A stretch of DNA of 64,000 nucleotides, taken from assembly GCF_001281485.1 (NCBI RefSeq), contig NZ_CP012669.1:558001-622000 (forward strand), in the 5' to 3' direction. Each line of letters opens with the position of its first letter. The stretch's first letter is position 1. The position numbers were made by a program, and so were the translations under genes. The notes beneath the pieces are model-generated. The model searched no databases. It was not told the DNA's origin and worked only from the letters and a program-made list of their open reading frames with translations. This document shows positions 1 to 8,832 of this stretch, piece after piece. Source of the DNA: Altererythrobacter epoxidivorans. Its GTDB lineage: Bacteria > Pseudomonadota > Alphaproteobacteria > Sphingomonadales > Sphingomonadaceae.

Positions 1-444
1 GTCGATGTGCGCCTGCTGGAAAAGGGGCTGTCGGCTGGCGAAGCGCTAGCCGCCTTCAACGCAGCCAACCCGCAATCGGGCGGTATCGTGAATTTCCTCG
101 GCAAGGTGCGCGGCGGTGATGGCGCTCTTGCGCTGGAGCTGACGCATTATGAACCGCTGACGCTGGCGGGGATGGAAAACCTCGCCGCCCAAGCAATGGA
201 GCGATTCGCGCTCGACGGCCTGCTTGCATGGCACCGTGTGGGGGTGATGACCCCGGGCGAGGTAATCGTGCTCGTGGCAGCTGCGGCCAGGCACCGGCGC
301 GACGCCTTCCAGGCGGCCGACTTCATGATGGACCACCTCAAAAGCGCGGCGTGGTTCTGGAAGCGGGAAAAACGCGCGGACGGCTGGCACTGGATCGAGC
401 CGCGCGAACAGGATCACGGCGATCTTGCCCGCTGGTCCGAATGA
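1..444 (+). CDS. moaE: Molybdopterin synthase catalytic subunit MoaE (5' end outside window)
   Basis: MoaE is the large subunit of molybdopterin synthase. With the thiocarboxylated MoaD it inserts the dithiolene sulfurs into precursor Z in the cytoplasm. The reading frame is open to base 1. A GTG at 7 could serve as start, but the family N-terminus usually extends a little further, so the true start is probably to the left. The C-terminal stretch with DHLK, FWKRE and a closing WIEP carries the conserved lysines of the active site. About 147 residues are visible, close to the family's 150. The next gene is convergent, so any moa operon lies to the left. Confidence 0.88.
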   Translation, partial: VDVRLLEKGLSAGEALAAFNAANPQSGGIVNFLGKVRGGDGALALELTHYEPLTLAGMENLAAQAMERFALDGLLAWHRVGVMTPGEVIVLVAAAARHRRDAFQAADFMMDHLKSAAWFWKREKRADGWHWIEPREQDHGDLARWSE

Positions 445-454
445 TTTCGCCTGC

Positions 455-468
455 TTGATATCGATCAA
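455..468. promoter_or_regulatory. Perfect FNR/FixK-type box
   Basis: TTGAT-ATCG-ATCAA matches the FNR consensus TTGAT-N4-ATCAA in both arms. It lies 11 bp after the moaE stop and 90 bp before the end of the convergent FNR-like gene. It is therefore not upstream of either annotated gene. Confidence 0.6.
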
Positions 469-480
469 TGCGGTCCGGCT

Positions 481-497
481 TGTTCTTGACCAGAACA
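481..497. repeat. Short inverted repeat TGTTCT-N5-AGAACA
   Basis: A perfect 6-bp inverted repeat with a 5-nt loop in the space between two convergent genes, 12 bp right of the FNR box. No T-run follows, so it is a weak terminator candidate. It could equally be an operator half-site pair. Confidence 0.35.
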
Positions 498-557
498 GGA
501 TCGGGCCTGCCGGGCTGAAACTCCCAGAGGACTCGCGGTGACGACGATAGCCGCGGT

Positions 558-1256
558 CTAGTTCTCATCCTTCCCGGACAGCGCGAGCAGGTGCGCGGGG
601 TCGATGATTTCGATCCCGCGCTTGCCCTTGCGCCGGATGGCGCCGACATCTTCCAGTTCGCCCAGCTTGCGGCTGACGGTTTCTATCGTCAGGCCGAGCA
701 TGTTGGCGATCTCTCCGCGCGACAGCGGCAGGTCGAATTCCCCCGCCGGATGGCAGGGCGAATCACTGGCTGCGCGGGCAAAATCGTAGAGCAGGGCGGC
801 AAGACGTGCCTCTGCGCTGCCATGCGCGGTCAGCTCGATCATCGACCGTGCCGCGTGCAGGTCTTCCTGGCTGCGGCGGAGCAGGGCGCGGGCAAGGGCA
901 GGATAATCCTCGATCGCGCGTTCCATGTCCTTGCGACTGAAGACGCACAGGCGGCTTTCGGTCAGCGCGACGACATCGTGATGGGCAAATGGCGTGAACA
1001 TCTCGCCGATGAAGCCCGAAGGATGGACGAGCGACAGGATCTGCTCGTTACCGTCGCGGTCCACGGCGGCGATCTTCATCGCGCCGCTCACCAGCGTGGC
1101 GCAGGCTGCCTCGTCATCGCCGGCTGCAAACAGCATCTCGCCGCGTTTCAGGACACGGGTGCGCCCGACTGTGGAAAGGGCATCGCGCTCCTTTTCTTCG
1201 AGAACCGAACAGGCGGCGCTATCGCGGACGGGGCACTGGGCACAAACGAGGTTCAT
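558..1256 (-). CDS. Crp/Fnr family transcriptional regulator, FNR type with [4Fe-4S] cysteines
   Basis: An oxygen-sensing regulator of the FNR/FnrL/FixK type, 232 residues. Four cysteines fit the [4Fe-4S] ligand pattern: C5, C8 and C16 at the N-terminus (C-x2-C-x7-C, as in FnrN-type proteins) and C104 in the cyclic-nucleotide-like domain. The C-terminal winged helix contains ETVSRKLGELEDVG. Its E-x2-S-R is the recognition signature for TTGAT-N4-ATCAA sites. Its start overlaps the stop of the upstream lipoprotein gene by four bases (ATGA at 1253-1256), so the two are probably translationally coupled. A perfect box for such a protein lies just past its 3' end. Confidence 0.9.
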   Translation of the reverse strand: MNLVCAQCPVRDSAACSVLEEKERDALSTVGRTRVLKRGEMLFAAGDDEAACATLVSGAMKIAAVDRDGNEQILSLVHPSGFIGEMFTPFAHHDVVALTESRLCVFSRKDMERAIEDYPALARALLRRSQEDLHAARSMIELTAHGSAEARLAALLYDFARAASDSPCHPAGEFDLPLSRGEIANMLGLTIETVSRKLGELEDVGAIRRKGKRGIEIIDPAHLLALSGKDEN

Positions 1257-1780
1257 TGCGGCATGGCCCCCCTCAGGCGGGCGAGGACATCGTCTTCCTC
1301 GCCAATCAGCGCGACGACACTCTCGCGAATCTGCCCGATCTGTTCACGCTCCACGAAGGATAGCGTCGCATCGACATAGGCAAGGTCGAGATCGCCCAGC
1401 GCGATGGCGGTATCGCTGCGGTGCGAATCGAGATCGGCGAGGGCGACTTGCGCGCTGCCCCAGCTGGTGCTGTCGGGACCGCTGCCGGCATTCGCGACCG
1501 TGCGCTGCGCCTGCGGCACAGCCTCCAGGAAGCGGGCATGCGATGCCTTTGCCTGGTCGAGCCAAATCGCGGCCTTTTCCAGCGTGCTGGCATCGACCGG
1601 GGCCGGTCCCGCAGGCGTGGTTGCGGCGCCATCAGCGCCTTCGACAGGGAATGTCCCCTGCACGCGTTCCGCTTCGCGGATTGCGAGCGAAGGGTAGTCG
1701 CCGGAACCGGACGCACAGCCGCTCACGGCGAACGCGCCGAGCAAGGCTGCGAAAATCGCAGGACGATATTGCCTTCCCAT
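1253..1780 (-). CDS. Uncharacterised lipoprotein upstream of the FNR gene
   Basis: About 175 residues. An N-terminal hydrophobic segment ends in a lipobox (AVSGC), so the protein should be lipidated and exported. The mature part is Ala-rich and largely helical, with no domain I recognise. Three ATG codons sit close together (1792, 1786, 1780). The one at 1780 has GGGA six bases upstream and gives a compact signal peptide beginning MGRQYRP. The frame is open further upstream to 1948, but that extension would bury the signal peptide. Its stop overlaps the FNR-type regulator start, implying an operon. Function is unknown. Confidence 0.7.
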   Translation of the reverse strand: MGRQYRPAIFAALLGAFAVSGCASGSGDYPSLAIREAERVQGTFPVEGADGAATTPAGPAPVDASTLEKAAIWLDQAKASHARFLEAVPQAQRTVANAGSGPDSTSWGSAQVALADLDSHRSDTAIALGDLDLAYVDATLSFVEREQIGQIRESVVALIGEEDDVLARLRGAMPQ

Positions 1781-1850
1781 CCGCATTCCCATAGCACCGT
1801 TGCAGCAGGGCGCCAGATAGGGTTGCTGCAAAAAACGCCCGATTCCGGCG

Positions 1851-1879
1851 TTGACTTGCCAGCGCCTTTCCCTTAACGG
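1851..1879 (+). promoter_or_regulatory. Candidate sigma-70 promoter for rplU-rpmA
   Basis: TTGACT at 1851-1856 matches the -35 consensus at five of six positions. At 17-bp spacing lies TAACGG, a weak -10. This would give an rplU leader of roughly 90 nt. Confidence 0.35.
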
Positions 1880-1974
1880 CACCCATCTTTCCGGCAGCCC
1901 GCTGATAAGCGGTGCGTCGGGCGCGCCTTCTTCATGGGAAGGGGGCACAGCTTTAGATTGAGAGTATTACCACC

Positions 1975-2454
1975 ATGTTCGCAGTAGTGCGCACGGGCGG
2001 CAAACAATACCGGGTTGCCGCCGGAGACAAGATCGCAGTCGAAAAACTCGCTGGTGAAGCGGGCGATACCGTGACGCTGGGCGACGTTCTGCTCGCTGGC
2101 GAAGGCGACAATGTCGCCGATGCTTCGAAGGTCACCGTTTCGGCGGAGATCATCGCGCAGGCCAAGAGCGAGAAGGTCGTCGTTTTCAAGAAGCGTCGCC
2201 GCCACAACTACCGCCGCAAGGCCGGTCACCGCCAGCAGATGACCCTGCTGCGCATCACCGACGTTGGCGAAGGCAAGAAGGCTGCTCCGAAGAAGGAAGC
2301 CGCTGCCAAGAAGGAAGACGCGCCGAAGGCCGAAGCCAAGAAGGCTCCTGCCAAGAAGGCCGCTCCGAAGGCTGACGCTGCCGAGAAGAAAGCTCCGGCC
2401 AAGAAGGCTCCTGCCAAGAAGGCAGCGCCCAAAAAGACCGAAGCCAAGAAGTAA
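1975..2454 (+). CDS. rplU: 50S ribosomal protein L21 with Lys/Ala-rich C-terminal tail
   Basis: Ribosomal protein L21 of the large subunit. The first ~100 residues are the complete bL21 fold: an [13 protein letters not shown] start, then a basic [16 protein letters not shown] block that contacts 23S rRNA. The remaining ~55 residues are a low-complexity tail of KKAAPKK/KKAPAKK-like units, making the protein 159 residues rather than the usual ~103. Such tails are common in alphaproteobacterial L21 but vary in length. The rpmA gene follows 12 bp later, the standard pairing. Confidence 0.97.
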   Translation: MFAVVRTGGKQYRVAAGDKIAVEKLAGEAGDTVTLGDVLLAGEGDNVADASKVTVSAEIIAQAKSEKVVVFKKRRRHNYRRKAGHRQQMTLLRITDVGEGKKAAPKKEAAAKKEDAPKAEAKKAPAKKAAPKADAAEKKAPAKKAPAKKAAPKKTEAKK

Positions 2455-2466
2455 GGATTACGGACG

Positions 2467-2736
2467 ATGGCACATAAAAAAGCAGGCGGTTCATCGCGTA
2501 ACGGTCGCGACTCAGCCGGCCGTCGCCTCGGTGTAAAGAAGTTCGGCAGCCAGGGTGTGGTCGCCGGCAACATCATCGTGCGCCAACGCGGCACCAAGTT
2601 CTACCCGGCGACCAATGTCGGCATGGGCAAGGACCACACGCTGTTCGCGCTTACCGACGGCGTAGTCCGATTCCACACCGGCAAGCTTGGCCGTAAATAC
2701 GTGTCGGTAGACGCGATTATGGAAGCAGCCGAATAA
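2467..2736 (+). CDS. rpmA: 50S ribosomal protein L27
   Basis: Ribosomal protein bL27, 89 residues, full length. It has the flexible N-terminus [16 protein letters not shown] that reaches toward the peptidyl-transferase centre, followed by [10 protein letters not shown] and [12 protein letters not shown]. No cleavable N-terminal extension of the Firmicutes type is present. It is co-transcribed with rplU and followed by a hairpin terminator at 2807. Confidence 0.97.
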   Translation: MAHKKAGGSSRNGRDSAGRRLGVKKFGSQGVVAGNIIVRQRGTKFYPATNVGMGKDHTLFALTDGVVRFHTGKLGRKYVSVDAIMEAAE

Positions 2737-2806
2737 ACGGACGGTTCGATAACGGGACCGTCCAGACGGAACGGTCCCAGCCGGGCTAATCACCGGCAGA
2801 TCTAGA

Positions 2807-2835
2807 GGGAGATGGGGCCGACCCGTCTCCCTTTT
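2807..2835 (+). terminator. Rho-independent terminator after rpmA
   Basis: Stem GGGAGA...TCTCCC with an inner GGG/CCC pairing, then TTTT at 2832-2835. It ends the rplU-rpmA transcript about 70 bp past the rpmA stop. Confidence 0.75.
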
Positions 2836-2937
2836 GTCGTTTCTCCCTCTCTCGCCGGCGAAATTCGCTTTCGTCGCAATGCAATTGTCACGCGGCCGGA
2901 ATAGGAGCCCGGCGCGGGACCAATAGGGAGAAGTACG

Positions 2938-3468
2938 ATGTTTCATCGCACTGAAAGACTGTTTCTGAGACCCGGTTTCCCCGAAGACTGGCAGGCCATC
3001 CATGCCGCCATGACGGACGAGGGCGTCGTGCGAAATCTCGCCCGCGCGCCCTGGCCATACCGCGAAGACGACGCGAAATTCTTCGCCTCGATGCAACAGG
3101 ATCCCTATCTCCCGCACTTCCTCGTGACCATTCCCGGCCACGGCGTGATCGGCAGCGCCGGGATGGGCGACAACGATGGCTCGCCCGAGATCGGTTACTG
3201 GATCGCGCGCGATCACTGGGGCAAGGGCTACGCCACAGAGGCCGCGAAGGGCGTGATCGAAGTTGCGCGCATGATCGGCTACCGGCGGCTGACGGCGGGG
3301 CACTTTGTCGACAACCCCAATTCGGGCAAGGTCCTGCGCAAGGTGGGGTTCCGTCCCACCGGCAAGGTCAGGCCGCGCCACAGCCTGGCGCGCGGGGCAG
3401 AAATACCCTCGGTCGAATTCGAGCTCGATCTCGACGGACCGGTCATGGAGCTGCCACAAGCAGCCTGA
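2938..3468 (+). CDS. GNAT family N-acetyltransferase (RimJ/RimL-like)
   Basis: 176 residues, an acetyl-CoA-dependent acyltransferase of the Acetyltransf_3 type. It begins FHRTERLFLRPGFPEDW, the usual first strand of this group. The acetyl-CoA loop region reads ARDHWGKGYATEAA (about residues 92-105), followed by VDNPNSGKVLRKVGF, the typical C-terminal motif. AGGGAGAAG upstream is a good ribosome site for the ATG at 2938. The substrate cannot be told. The gene is monocistronic, between two terminators. Confidence 0.85.
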   Translation: MFHRTERLFLRPGFPEDWQAIHAAMTDEGVVRNLARAPWPYREDDAKFFASMQQDPYLPHFLVTIPGHGVIGSAGMGDNDGSPEIGYWIARDHWGKGYATEAAKGVIEVARMIGYRRLTAGHFVDNPNSGKVLRKVGFRPTGKVRPRHSLARGAEIPSVEFELDLDGPVMELPQAA

Positions 3469-3472
3469 AACG

Positions 3473-3503
3473 AAAAAGGCCCCGCATCGCTGCGGGGCCT
3501 TTT
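3473..3503. terminator. Bidirectional terminator between convergent genes
   Basis: A 9-bp GC-rich stem (GGCCCCGCA-TCGC-TGCGGGGCC) is flanked by AAAAA on the left and TTTT on the right. It can therefore stop the GNAT gene on the plus strand and the PF10118 gene on the minus strand. Confidence 0.9.
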
Positions 3504-3522
3504 GCTATCGGTGCGAGTGCAA

Positions 3523-4410
3523 TTACTCTGCCGGCATCAAAGCGTCCTGAAAGTCGCCTTCATAGACGTTGATGAGCTTGCGATCGTCCTCGTTCCACGG
3601 GTGGAAGCCCGGCATGAAGTAGGCGAGCCAGCCCGGCAGGATGCGGCGCAGGAAGCCCGGCTTCACGAGCAGGTACTGGGCCAGCTTGAGGCGCCATTTC
3701 CAGCCCTTGAGGCCGTCCTGCGCCAGCAGTTCCATCGTGTCTTCGCTGCGGTGCTTGATGAAGCGCACGGTGACGAGCAGCATCATCAGGCTCTTCACGC
3801 GCCAGCGGCGGAAACGGCTCCAGTCGCGGGTGGCGTGCAGCCAGGTGTCATAGGCGACGCCCTTGTGCTCGACTTCCTCGGCCGAGTGCCAGCGCCACAG
3901 GTCGCCCAGATCGCCGTCTGCACCTTCCAGGTACTTCGGGTTCTTGAGCAGTTCGTGGCCAAGCATTGCGGTGAAGTGTTCCAGCGCCATGGTCGCGGCG
4001 AGGTTCAGGATTTGCGGGCGGCCTTCGAGCTGGGCCAGCATTTCCTCGACCCGCTTGTCGATCGCCTTGATGTCGTATCCGTGGTCGGATGCCATGCGGT
4101 TGAAGGCGACGTGTTCGCGGGTGTGGTTGATTTCCTGCTTCACGAAAGCACGGATTTCCGCCGTCAGCTTGGGATCGGCACCATCGCGGAATGCTTTCAC
4201 CGATTCGATGAAGAAGGCTTCGCCGCGGGGGAAGGTTGCCGACAGGGCGTTCATCCACGCAGTCGCGACGGGATCCCCGTTCAGCCACCAGCGGCGCGCC
4301 TCGATACCGCGTGCAAAGCGGCGGTCGCGGACCGTGATCTCGAGGTCGGCGGGGGTAGGGGTATTATTGGCCGGACCGTGGTCCAGATCGATTTTAGCGG
4401 GTGCGTTCAT
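3523..4410 (-). CDS. PF10118-type 'metal-dependent hydrolase' (ferritin-like metal motif), paralogue 1
   Basis: 295 residues, of the family catalogued as predicted metal-dependent hydrolase. The visible metal-ligand layout is E64/E69 in GEAFFIES, E93-x2-H96 in QEINH, E144 in LEHF, and E179-x2-H182 in EEVEH. That spacing is a ferritin-like carboxylate-bridged di-iron pattern, so the hydrolase label may mislead (my inference). No signal peptide is visible. A close paralogue lies about 90 bp upstream on the same strand (4501-5454) and shares all these motifs, so the pair is a tandem duplication. A TetR regulator is divergent from the pair. The substrate is unknown. Confidence 0.78.
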   Translation of the reverse strand: MNAPAKIDLDHGPANNTPTPADLEITVRDRRFARGIEARRWWLNGDPVATAWMNALSATFPRGEAFFIESVKAFRDGADPKLTAEIRAFVKQEINHTREHVAFNRMASDHGYDIKAIDKRVEEMLAQLEGRPQILNLAATMALEHFTAMLGHELLKNPKYLEGADGDLGDLWRWHSAEEVEHKGVAYDTWLHATRDWSRFRRWRVKSLMMLLVTVRFIKHRSEDTMELLAQDGLKGWKWRLKLAQYLLVKPGFLRRILPGWLAYFMPGFHPWNEDDRKLINVYEGDFQDALMPAE

Positions 4411-4500
4411 TCGAGCGACTCCGGTGAATTGCTTACTAACATCGATGTAAATAGCGGTTACTTACATTGATGTCAATAAGGGGTCGGAGTTGCGAAATCG

Positions 4501-5454
4501 TTACTCCGCCGGCATCACCGCATCGGTATAGGGGCTGTCGAATTTCCGGATCAGCGAGCGGTCGTCCTGGTTCCACGGATGGAAGCCCGGCGTCAGGATT
4601 GCGGCCCATTCGAAGAACATCCGCCGCATCATGCCCGGTTTCCACCACAGGAAGGCATAGAGGCTCCATTTCGCCTTGCGGCGGCTGTAGCCGTCCTGTT
4701 CGAGCAGGCCGATGGCATCGCGGATGCGGTTGCCGAAATACTTCTTGGTGATGAGCGCGGCGACCATCGCGCGGGTCTTGTACCGTTTCCAGTTCGACCA
4801 GTCGCGCGTGGCATGAAGCCAGACGTCGTACATCAGCCCCTTGTGCTCGATCTCTTCCGTGGCGTGCCAGCGCCAGACATCGGCAGCGACCGGATCGGCG
4901 CCGTCGAGATATTCCGGCTTCGTCAGCAACTGCTTGCTGATGACGGCGGCGAAATGTTCGAGCGCGACCGAAATGGCGAGGTTGAATTCCTTGGGCCGCC
5001 CTTCGGCCAGCGCCAACATCGCCTTGATCCCCTGGTCGATGCTTTCGACATTGTAGCCGTGATCGGCGACGAGGCGGTTGAAGGCGACGTGTTCGCGCGT
5101 GTGGTTGATTTCCTGAGCGGTGAAAGCTTTGATCTCGCCCGCAAGGCGCGGCGGCAGGCCTTCGCGGAATTCGCGCAGAGATTCGATGAAGAACGCCTCG
5201 CCGCGCGGCAGGCTGGCCGATACCGAGTTGTACCATGCCGTCGCCACCGCATCGTTGGAGTGCCACCATCGCGGCACCAGCGCCTTTCGGTCGAATCGGC
5301 GATCGCGAACGATCAGCTCATGCTCTTCCGGAGTCGCGCTGGCGAAGGAAAACGCAGAGGGGTTGACGGTTTCGGCCGCGCTCTTGCCGGGCGCAGTCTG
5401 GGGCGATAGGTCAAGGTTCGTCTGCTCGGTCACGGGTAAGATTCTATTAGGCAT
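4501..5454 (-). CDS. PF10118-type 'metal-dependent hydrolase', paralogue 2
   Basis: 317 residues, strongly similar to its downstream neighbour. It has the same GEAFFIES, QEINHTREHVAFN, ALEHF and ATEEIEHKG segments, plus a longer N-terminus. The ATG at 5454 lies only 8 bp from the divergent TetR start and has no ribosome site. A GTG at 5433 lies about 8 bases after a TAGAAT -10-like hexamer (minus strand, 5446-5441). A leaderless start at that GTG is therefore a realistic alternative, shortening the protein by seven residues. Both paralogues are probably controlled by the TetR protein. Role unknown; lipid or aromatic oxidation would suit a di-iron fold, but nothing here proves it. Confidence 0.78.
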   Translation of the reverse strand: MPNRILPVTEQTNLDLSPQTAPGKSAAETVNPSAFSFASATPEEHELIVRDRRFDRKALVPRWWHSNDAVATAWYNSVSASLPRGEAFFIESLREFREGLPPRLAGEIKAFTAQEINHTREHVAFNRLVADHGYNVESIDQGIKAMLALAEGRPKEFNLAISVALEHFAAVISKQLLTKPEYLDGADPVAADVWRWHATEEIEHKGLMYDVWLHATRDWSNWKRYKTRAMVAALITKKYFGNRIRDAIGLLEQDGYSRRKAKWSLYAFLWWKPGMMRRMFFEWAAILTPGFHPWNQDDRSLIRKFDSPYTDAVMPAE

Positions 5455-5462
5455 AAGATTTC

Positions 5463-6062
5463 ATGGCAAGTCGCAAGCGGTTAACACCCGAAGAATCCCG
5501 AAGTACTGCGCTGGAAGCAGCACGCGCTTTATTGATCGAAACAGGGCCGCAATCGGTCACTTTGAAGGCTGTTGCATCGCGCGTCGGGCGCACGCACGCG
5601 AACCTGCTGCACCATTTTGGGTCAGCTTCCGGCCTGCAAAAGGAACTGGCGCGCCACATCACCGAAACGGTGTGCGAGACGATCAAACAGGCCGTCGAAG
5701 CGAGCAGGGCGGGGCTTGGATCGCCGCGCGAGGTCGTGGACCTGGCCTTCGACGCTTTCGACAAGGAAGGGGCGGGCGCCCTTACCAGCTGGATGATCCT
5801 GACCGGCAATGAAGACGCGCTAACGCCGATTGTCGAGACGATCCACCAGCTGGTCGACGACATTGCCCCGCAAGAAGCAGAGGCTCATGGCAGCGTGACC
5901 ATGGTGCACGAAGAAACGCTGGCCCTGGTGCTTATGGCGATGGGTGATGCGCTGATCGGGTCGGCGCTATCGCGTTCGCTCGGCCTGCCCGAAACGGCCG
6001 CCCGCGACCGTGCCCAGCGCATGCTCGAAGGCACGCTCGATACGATCAAGGAGCCGGGCTGA
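5463..6062 (+). CDS. TetR/AcrR family transcriptional regulator
   Basis: 199 residues. The N-terminal helix-turn-helix spans roughly residues 12-58 (ALEAARALLIETG..., VTLKAVASRVGRTHANLLHHFGS), a typical TetR DNA-binding domain. It is followed by an all-helical ligand-binding part with no recognisable specificity. Only a few bases separate its start from the divergent PF10118 genes, so their promoters must overlap in the AT-rich stretch 5441-5460. It most likely represses that pair and itself. Its 3' end overlaps the convergent ygfZ gene by 17 bp. Confidence 0.88.
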   Translation: MASRKRLTPEESRSTALEAARALLIETGPQSVTLKAVASRVGRTHANLLHHFGSASGLQKELARHITETVCETIKQAVEASRAGLGSPREVVDLAFDAFDKEGAGALTSWMILTGNEDALTPIVETIHQLVDDIAPQEAEAHGSVTMVHEETLALVLMAMGDALIGSALSRSLGLPETAARDRAQRMLEGTLDTIKEPG

Positions 6063-6786
6063 GCCCCGGCTTCATCCATTCGGGCGCGTGTCCGGGGTCG
6101 ATATTCTCGACCCGCACGTGGTCGACAGCCAGGCCCACGTTTTCATAGGCGACCCTGCGCCGTTTCTCGTCTGAATCGGCGATCGGTACCACGACCAGCC
6201 TGCGATTGACCTTCTGCCGCCAGTTCATTCGGGCGGTGTTTTCCTGACCGATGTAACAGCCCTTGTCGAAGGCGACCCCGTGCAGTTCGACGGCGTTGGT
6301 TTCGAGCCACAGGATATCGCCCATTTCCGCCTGCCCCTCGGGCACGCCGAGCGATAGCCGGTGCTTGCGATAGTCGGCATCGGCGGAATGGTCGTCCTCG
6401 CTTGCCGGTGCAAGCCAGCGCTGCCCTAGGTCGGCGAGGCGCGGATCGGCGGCGCCGCCATCGCCCATCTCTTTCTGCCAGTGGACCGCAACCTCGTCGT
6501 CGCGGGTGATCGCGATCTTGCGGCGCAGGCGATAGAGCGACAGCCGCTTTACCAGATCGTCGGCAATCGCGGCCTCGCAATCGAGCAGGACCTCGCCGTG
6601 CCCGGCGGGCCAGACCAGGAAATCGTACAGCGTCTTGCCCTGAGGGGTCAGCAGCGCGGCATAGACAGGCAATTGCCGCGCCACATCATTGGTGACGAGA
6701 CCCTGGAGGAAGGCGACGACGTCCTCTCCCTCTTCGGTCGGCGAAAGGCGGACGACGGTCCGGTCGAAAAGGCGTGTCGCTGTCAT
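6046..6786 (-). CDS. ygfZ: Folate-binding YgfZ/GcvT-domain protein
   Basis: 246 residues. YgfZ (IBA57-like) is a tetrahydrofolate-binding protein that supports maturation or repair of Fe-S enzymes. The hallmark K-G-C-Y-I-G-Q-E motif is present ([11 protein letters not shown]), with the catalytically important cysteine intact. The N-terminal LVTNDV region belongs to the GcvT-like fold. The frame is open to 6906, but [14 protein letters not shown] at 6786 matches the usual family start and avoids overlap with pyrC. It runs divergently from pyrC and converges on the TetR gene. Confidence 0.88.
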   Translation of the reverse strand: MTATRLFDRTVVRLSPTEEGEDVVAFLQGLVTNDVARQLPVYAALLTPQGKTLYDFLVWPAGHGEVLLDCEAAIADDLVKRLSLYRLRRKIAITRDDEVAVHWQKEMGDGGAADPRLADLGQRWLAPASEDDHSADADYRKHRLSLGVPEGQAEMGDILWLETNAVELHGVAFDKGCYIGQENTARMNWRQKVNRRLVVVPIADSDEKRRRVAYENVGLAVDHVRVENIDPGHAPEWMKPGLSPAP

Positions 6787-6889
6787 CGCATGCAAGGTGG
6801 CATCTTGCGCCGGGCAATCAAGTGCCCGTGGCCGCTTCGCGCCGATTGACGACTGGAAAGATCGCTCCTGCGGCCCTAATGGGACTGCG

Positions 6890-7933
6890 ATGACAGACAG
6901 CCTCACGATCCGCCGCCCCGACGACTGGCACGTTCACCTGCGCGACGGGGCGATGCTCCGCGATGTCGTGGCCTACACCGCGCGCCAGTTCGGTCGTGCG
7001 ATCGTGATGCCGAACCTGACCCCGCCCGTGACCGATACGGCGAGCGCAATCGCCTATCGCCAGCGGATCCTCGATGCGGTTCCGGCAGGACTCGACTTCG
7101 AACCGCTGATGACCTGCTACCTCACCGATGGAACCGATGCGGACGATCTGGCACGCGGCGCGGCTGACGGCGTGTTCACTGCTGCCAAGCTTTATCCCGC
7201 CAATGCGACCACCAATTCCGCGCATGGCGTGACCGATGTCGCGAAGATCTATCCGGTGCTCGAAAAGATGCAGGAAGCGGGCATCGTGCTTTGCGTGCAT
7301 GGCGAAGTGACCGATGCCGATGTCGACGTGTTCGACCGCGAGGCGGAATTCATCGAACGCCACATGTCGCGCATCGTCGCAGATTTTCCGGGGATGAAGG
7401 TGGTTTTCGAACACATCACCACCTCACAGGCAGCAGATTTCGTGATGGCGGCGGGCGACAATGTCGCAGCCACGATCACGCCGCAGCATCTTCACATCAA
7501 TCGCAATGCCATGCTGGTCGGCGGCATCAGGCCGCACGCCTATTGCCTGCCGGTTGCCAAGCGCGAGGCGCACCGGCTGGCGCTGCGCAAGGCGGCGACG
7601 TCCGGCTCGGCCAAGTTCTTCCTCGGCACCGACAGCGCGCCGCATACGAAGGGCGCAAAGGAATCGGATTGCGGTTGCGCAGGTATCTTCAACGCGCCCT
7701 ATGCCCTCGAAAGCTATCTTGCCGTGTTCGACGAGGAAAATGCGCTCGACAAGTTCGAGGCTTTCGCGTCGCTCAACGGGCCGAAATTCTACGGCCTGCC
7801 GGTGAGCGACAAGACGGTGACGCTGACGCGCAAGGCGCAAGGCGTGCCGGACCAGTTGGATCTGGTCGAATCAGGCGACGTGATCGTGCCGTTCCACGCC
7901 GGTGAAACCATCGGCTGGACGATAGAAGGTTAG
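6890..7933 (+). CDS. pyrC: Dihydroorotase, class II
   Basis: 347 residues. It catalyses the reversible cyclisation of carbamoyl-aspartate to dihydroorotate in pyrimidine synthesis. Zinc-binding HVH occurs in [10 protein letters not shown] at the N-terminus. The carboxylated-lysine segment [13 protein letters not shown] follows, then HGEV, FEHITT and the FLGTDSAPH segment with the catalytic aspartate. The start [13 protein letters not shown] at 6890 was chosen because it matches class II enzymes; the frame runs open further left but would overlap ygfZ. It ends with a 4-bp convergent overlap with rarD. Confidence 0.96.
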   Translation: MTDSLTIRRPDDWHVHLRDGAMLRDVVAYTARQFGRAIVMPNLTPPVTDTASAIAYRQRILDAVPAGLDFEPLMTCYLTDGTDADDLARGAADGVFTAAKLYPANATTNSAHGVTDVAKIYPVLEKMQEAGIVLCVHGEVTDADVDVFDREAEFIERHMSRIVADFPGMKVVFEHITTSQAADFVMAAGDNVAATITPQHLHINRNAMLVGGIRPHAYCLPVAKREAHRLALRKAATSGSAKFFLGTDSAPHTKGAKESDCGCAGIFNAPYALESYLAVFDEENALDKFEAFASLNGPKFYGLPVSDKTVTLTRKAQGVPDQLDLVESGDVIVPFHAGETIGWTIEG

Positions 7934-8832
7934 GCCGGTTTTGCGGCGCGTCGGCGCGCCAGCATATCCCAGACGAACAGGGCGATCGCGGCCCAGATGA
8001 ATCCGAAGCTGACCGCCTGGACAGGCTTCAGCGGCTGCTCGAACACCGTCAGCCCCAGGATGAACACGATTGTCGGCGCCAGGAACTGGAAGAAGCCAAG
8101 CGTCGAATAATCCATGCGCCGCGCTGCGACTGCAAACAGCAGCAAGGGTATGGCGGTCACAACGCCGCCTGCGATGATCGCGAAGCTGAGCACCGGCGAC
8201 ACGGTGAAGGACGATCCGGCAGGGCTCGCCGCGTACCATGCCGCGACCACGGCGGCGGGCAGCAGCAGGATTGCGCTTTCGATGGTGAGGCCGGGCAGGG
8301 ATCCGACCGCAACCTGCTTTCGTATCAGGCCATAGGTGCCGAAGCTGAAGGCGAGCGTCAGGCTGATCCAAAGGGTGGTCAGCGCGCCTGCGATCAGGAC
8401 CGCGACGCCAATCCCGGCTATGGTTACGGCCGCCCACTGGAGCCGGGTCAGCTTTTCCTTGAGCACGATGGTGCCCAGCAGGACGTTGACCAGCGGGTTG
8501 ATGTAGTAACCGAGGCTTGCCGCATAGACGTTGCCGTTCTGGATCGCCCAGACATAGACCAGCCAGTTGATCCCGATGAAGGTTGCGCTCGCCGCGAGCA
8601 CCATCAGCGACTTTCTGTCGGCGAAAGCTACTCGCAGATCCGGCAGCTGTCCGCGGACTAGCACGATCACGATGCAGATCGGCAGCGTCCAGATGATTCG
8701 CCAACCGACGAATTCCATCGCCGGGACCGATTTCACGGTGAGCAGGTAGAGCGGAAGGAATCCCCAGATCGTGTAGGCGGCGATGGCCGCCGATACACCC
8801 GATTTCGGCGTCTCAGGATTGCTCTGTGTCAT
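7930..8832 (-). CDS. rarD: EamA family transporter RarD
   Basis: 300 residues, ten predicted membrane segments of the drug/metabolite transporter superfamily. The start region, with [12 protein letters not shown] and [10 protein letters not shown], is characteristic of the RarD subgroup, as is [22 protein letters not shown] in the middle. The substrate is not established for RarD. I chose [12 protein letters not shown] at 8832; the frame opens 15 codons further with no better signal. Convergent with pyrC, with a 4-bp overlap. Confidence 0.85.
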   Translation of the reverse strand: MTQSNPETPKSGVSAAIAAYTIWGFLPLYLLTVKSVPAMEFVGWRIIWTLPICIVIVLVRGQLPDLRVAFADRKSLMVLAASATFIGINWLVYVWAIQNGNVYAASLGYYINPLVNVLLGTIVLKEKLTRLQWAAVTIAGIGVAVLIAGALTTLWISLTLAFSFGTYGLIRKQVAVGSLPGLTIESAILLLPAAVVAAWYAASPAGSSFTVSPVLSFAIIAGGVVTAIPLLLFAVAARRMDYSTLGFFQFLAPTIVFILGLTVFEQPLKPVQAVSFGFIWAAIALFVWDMLARRRAAKPA

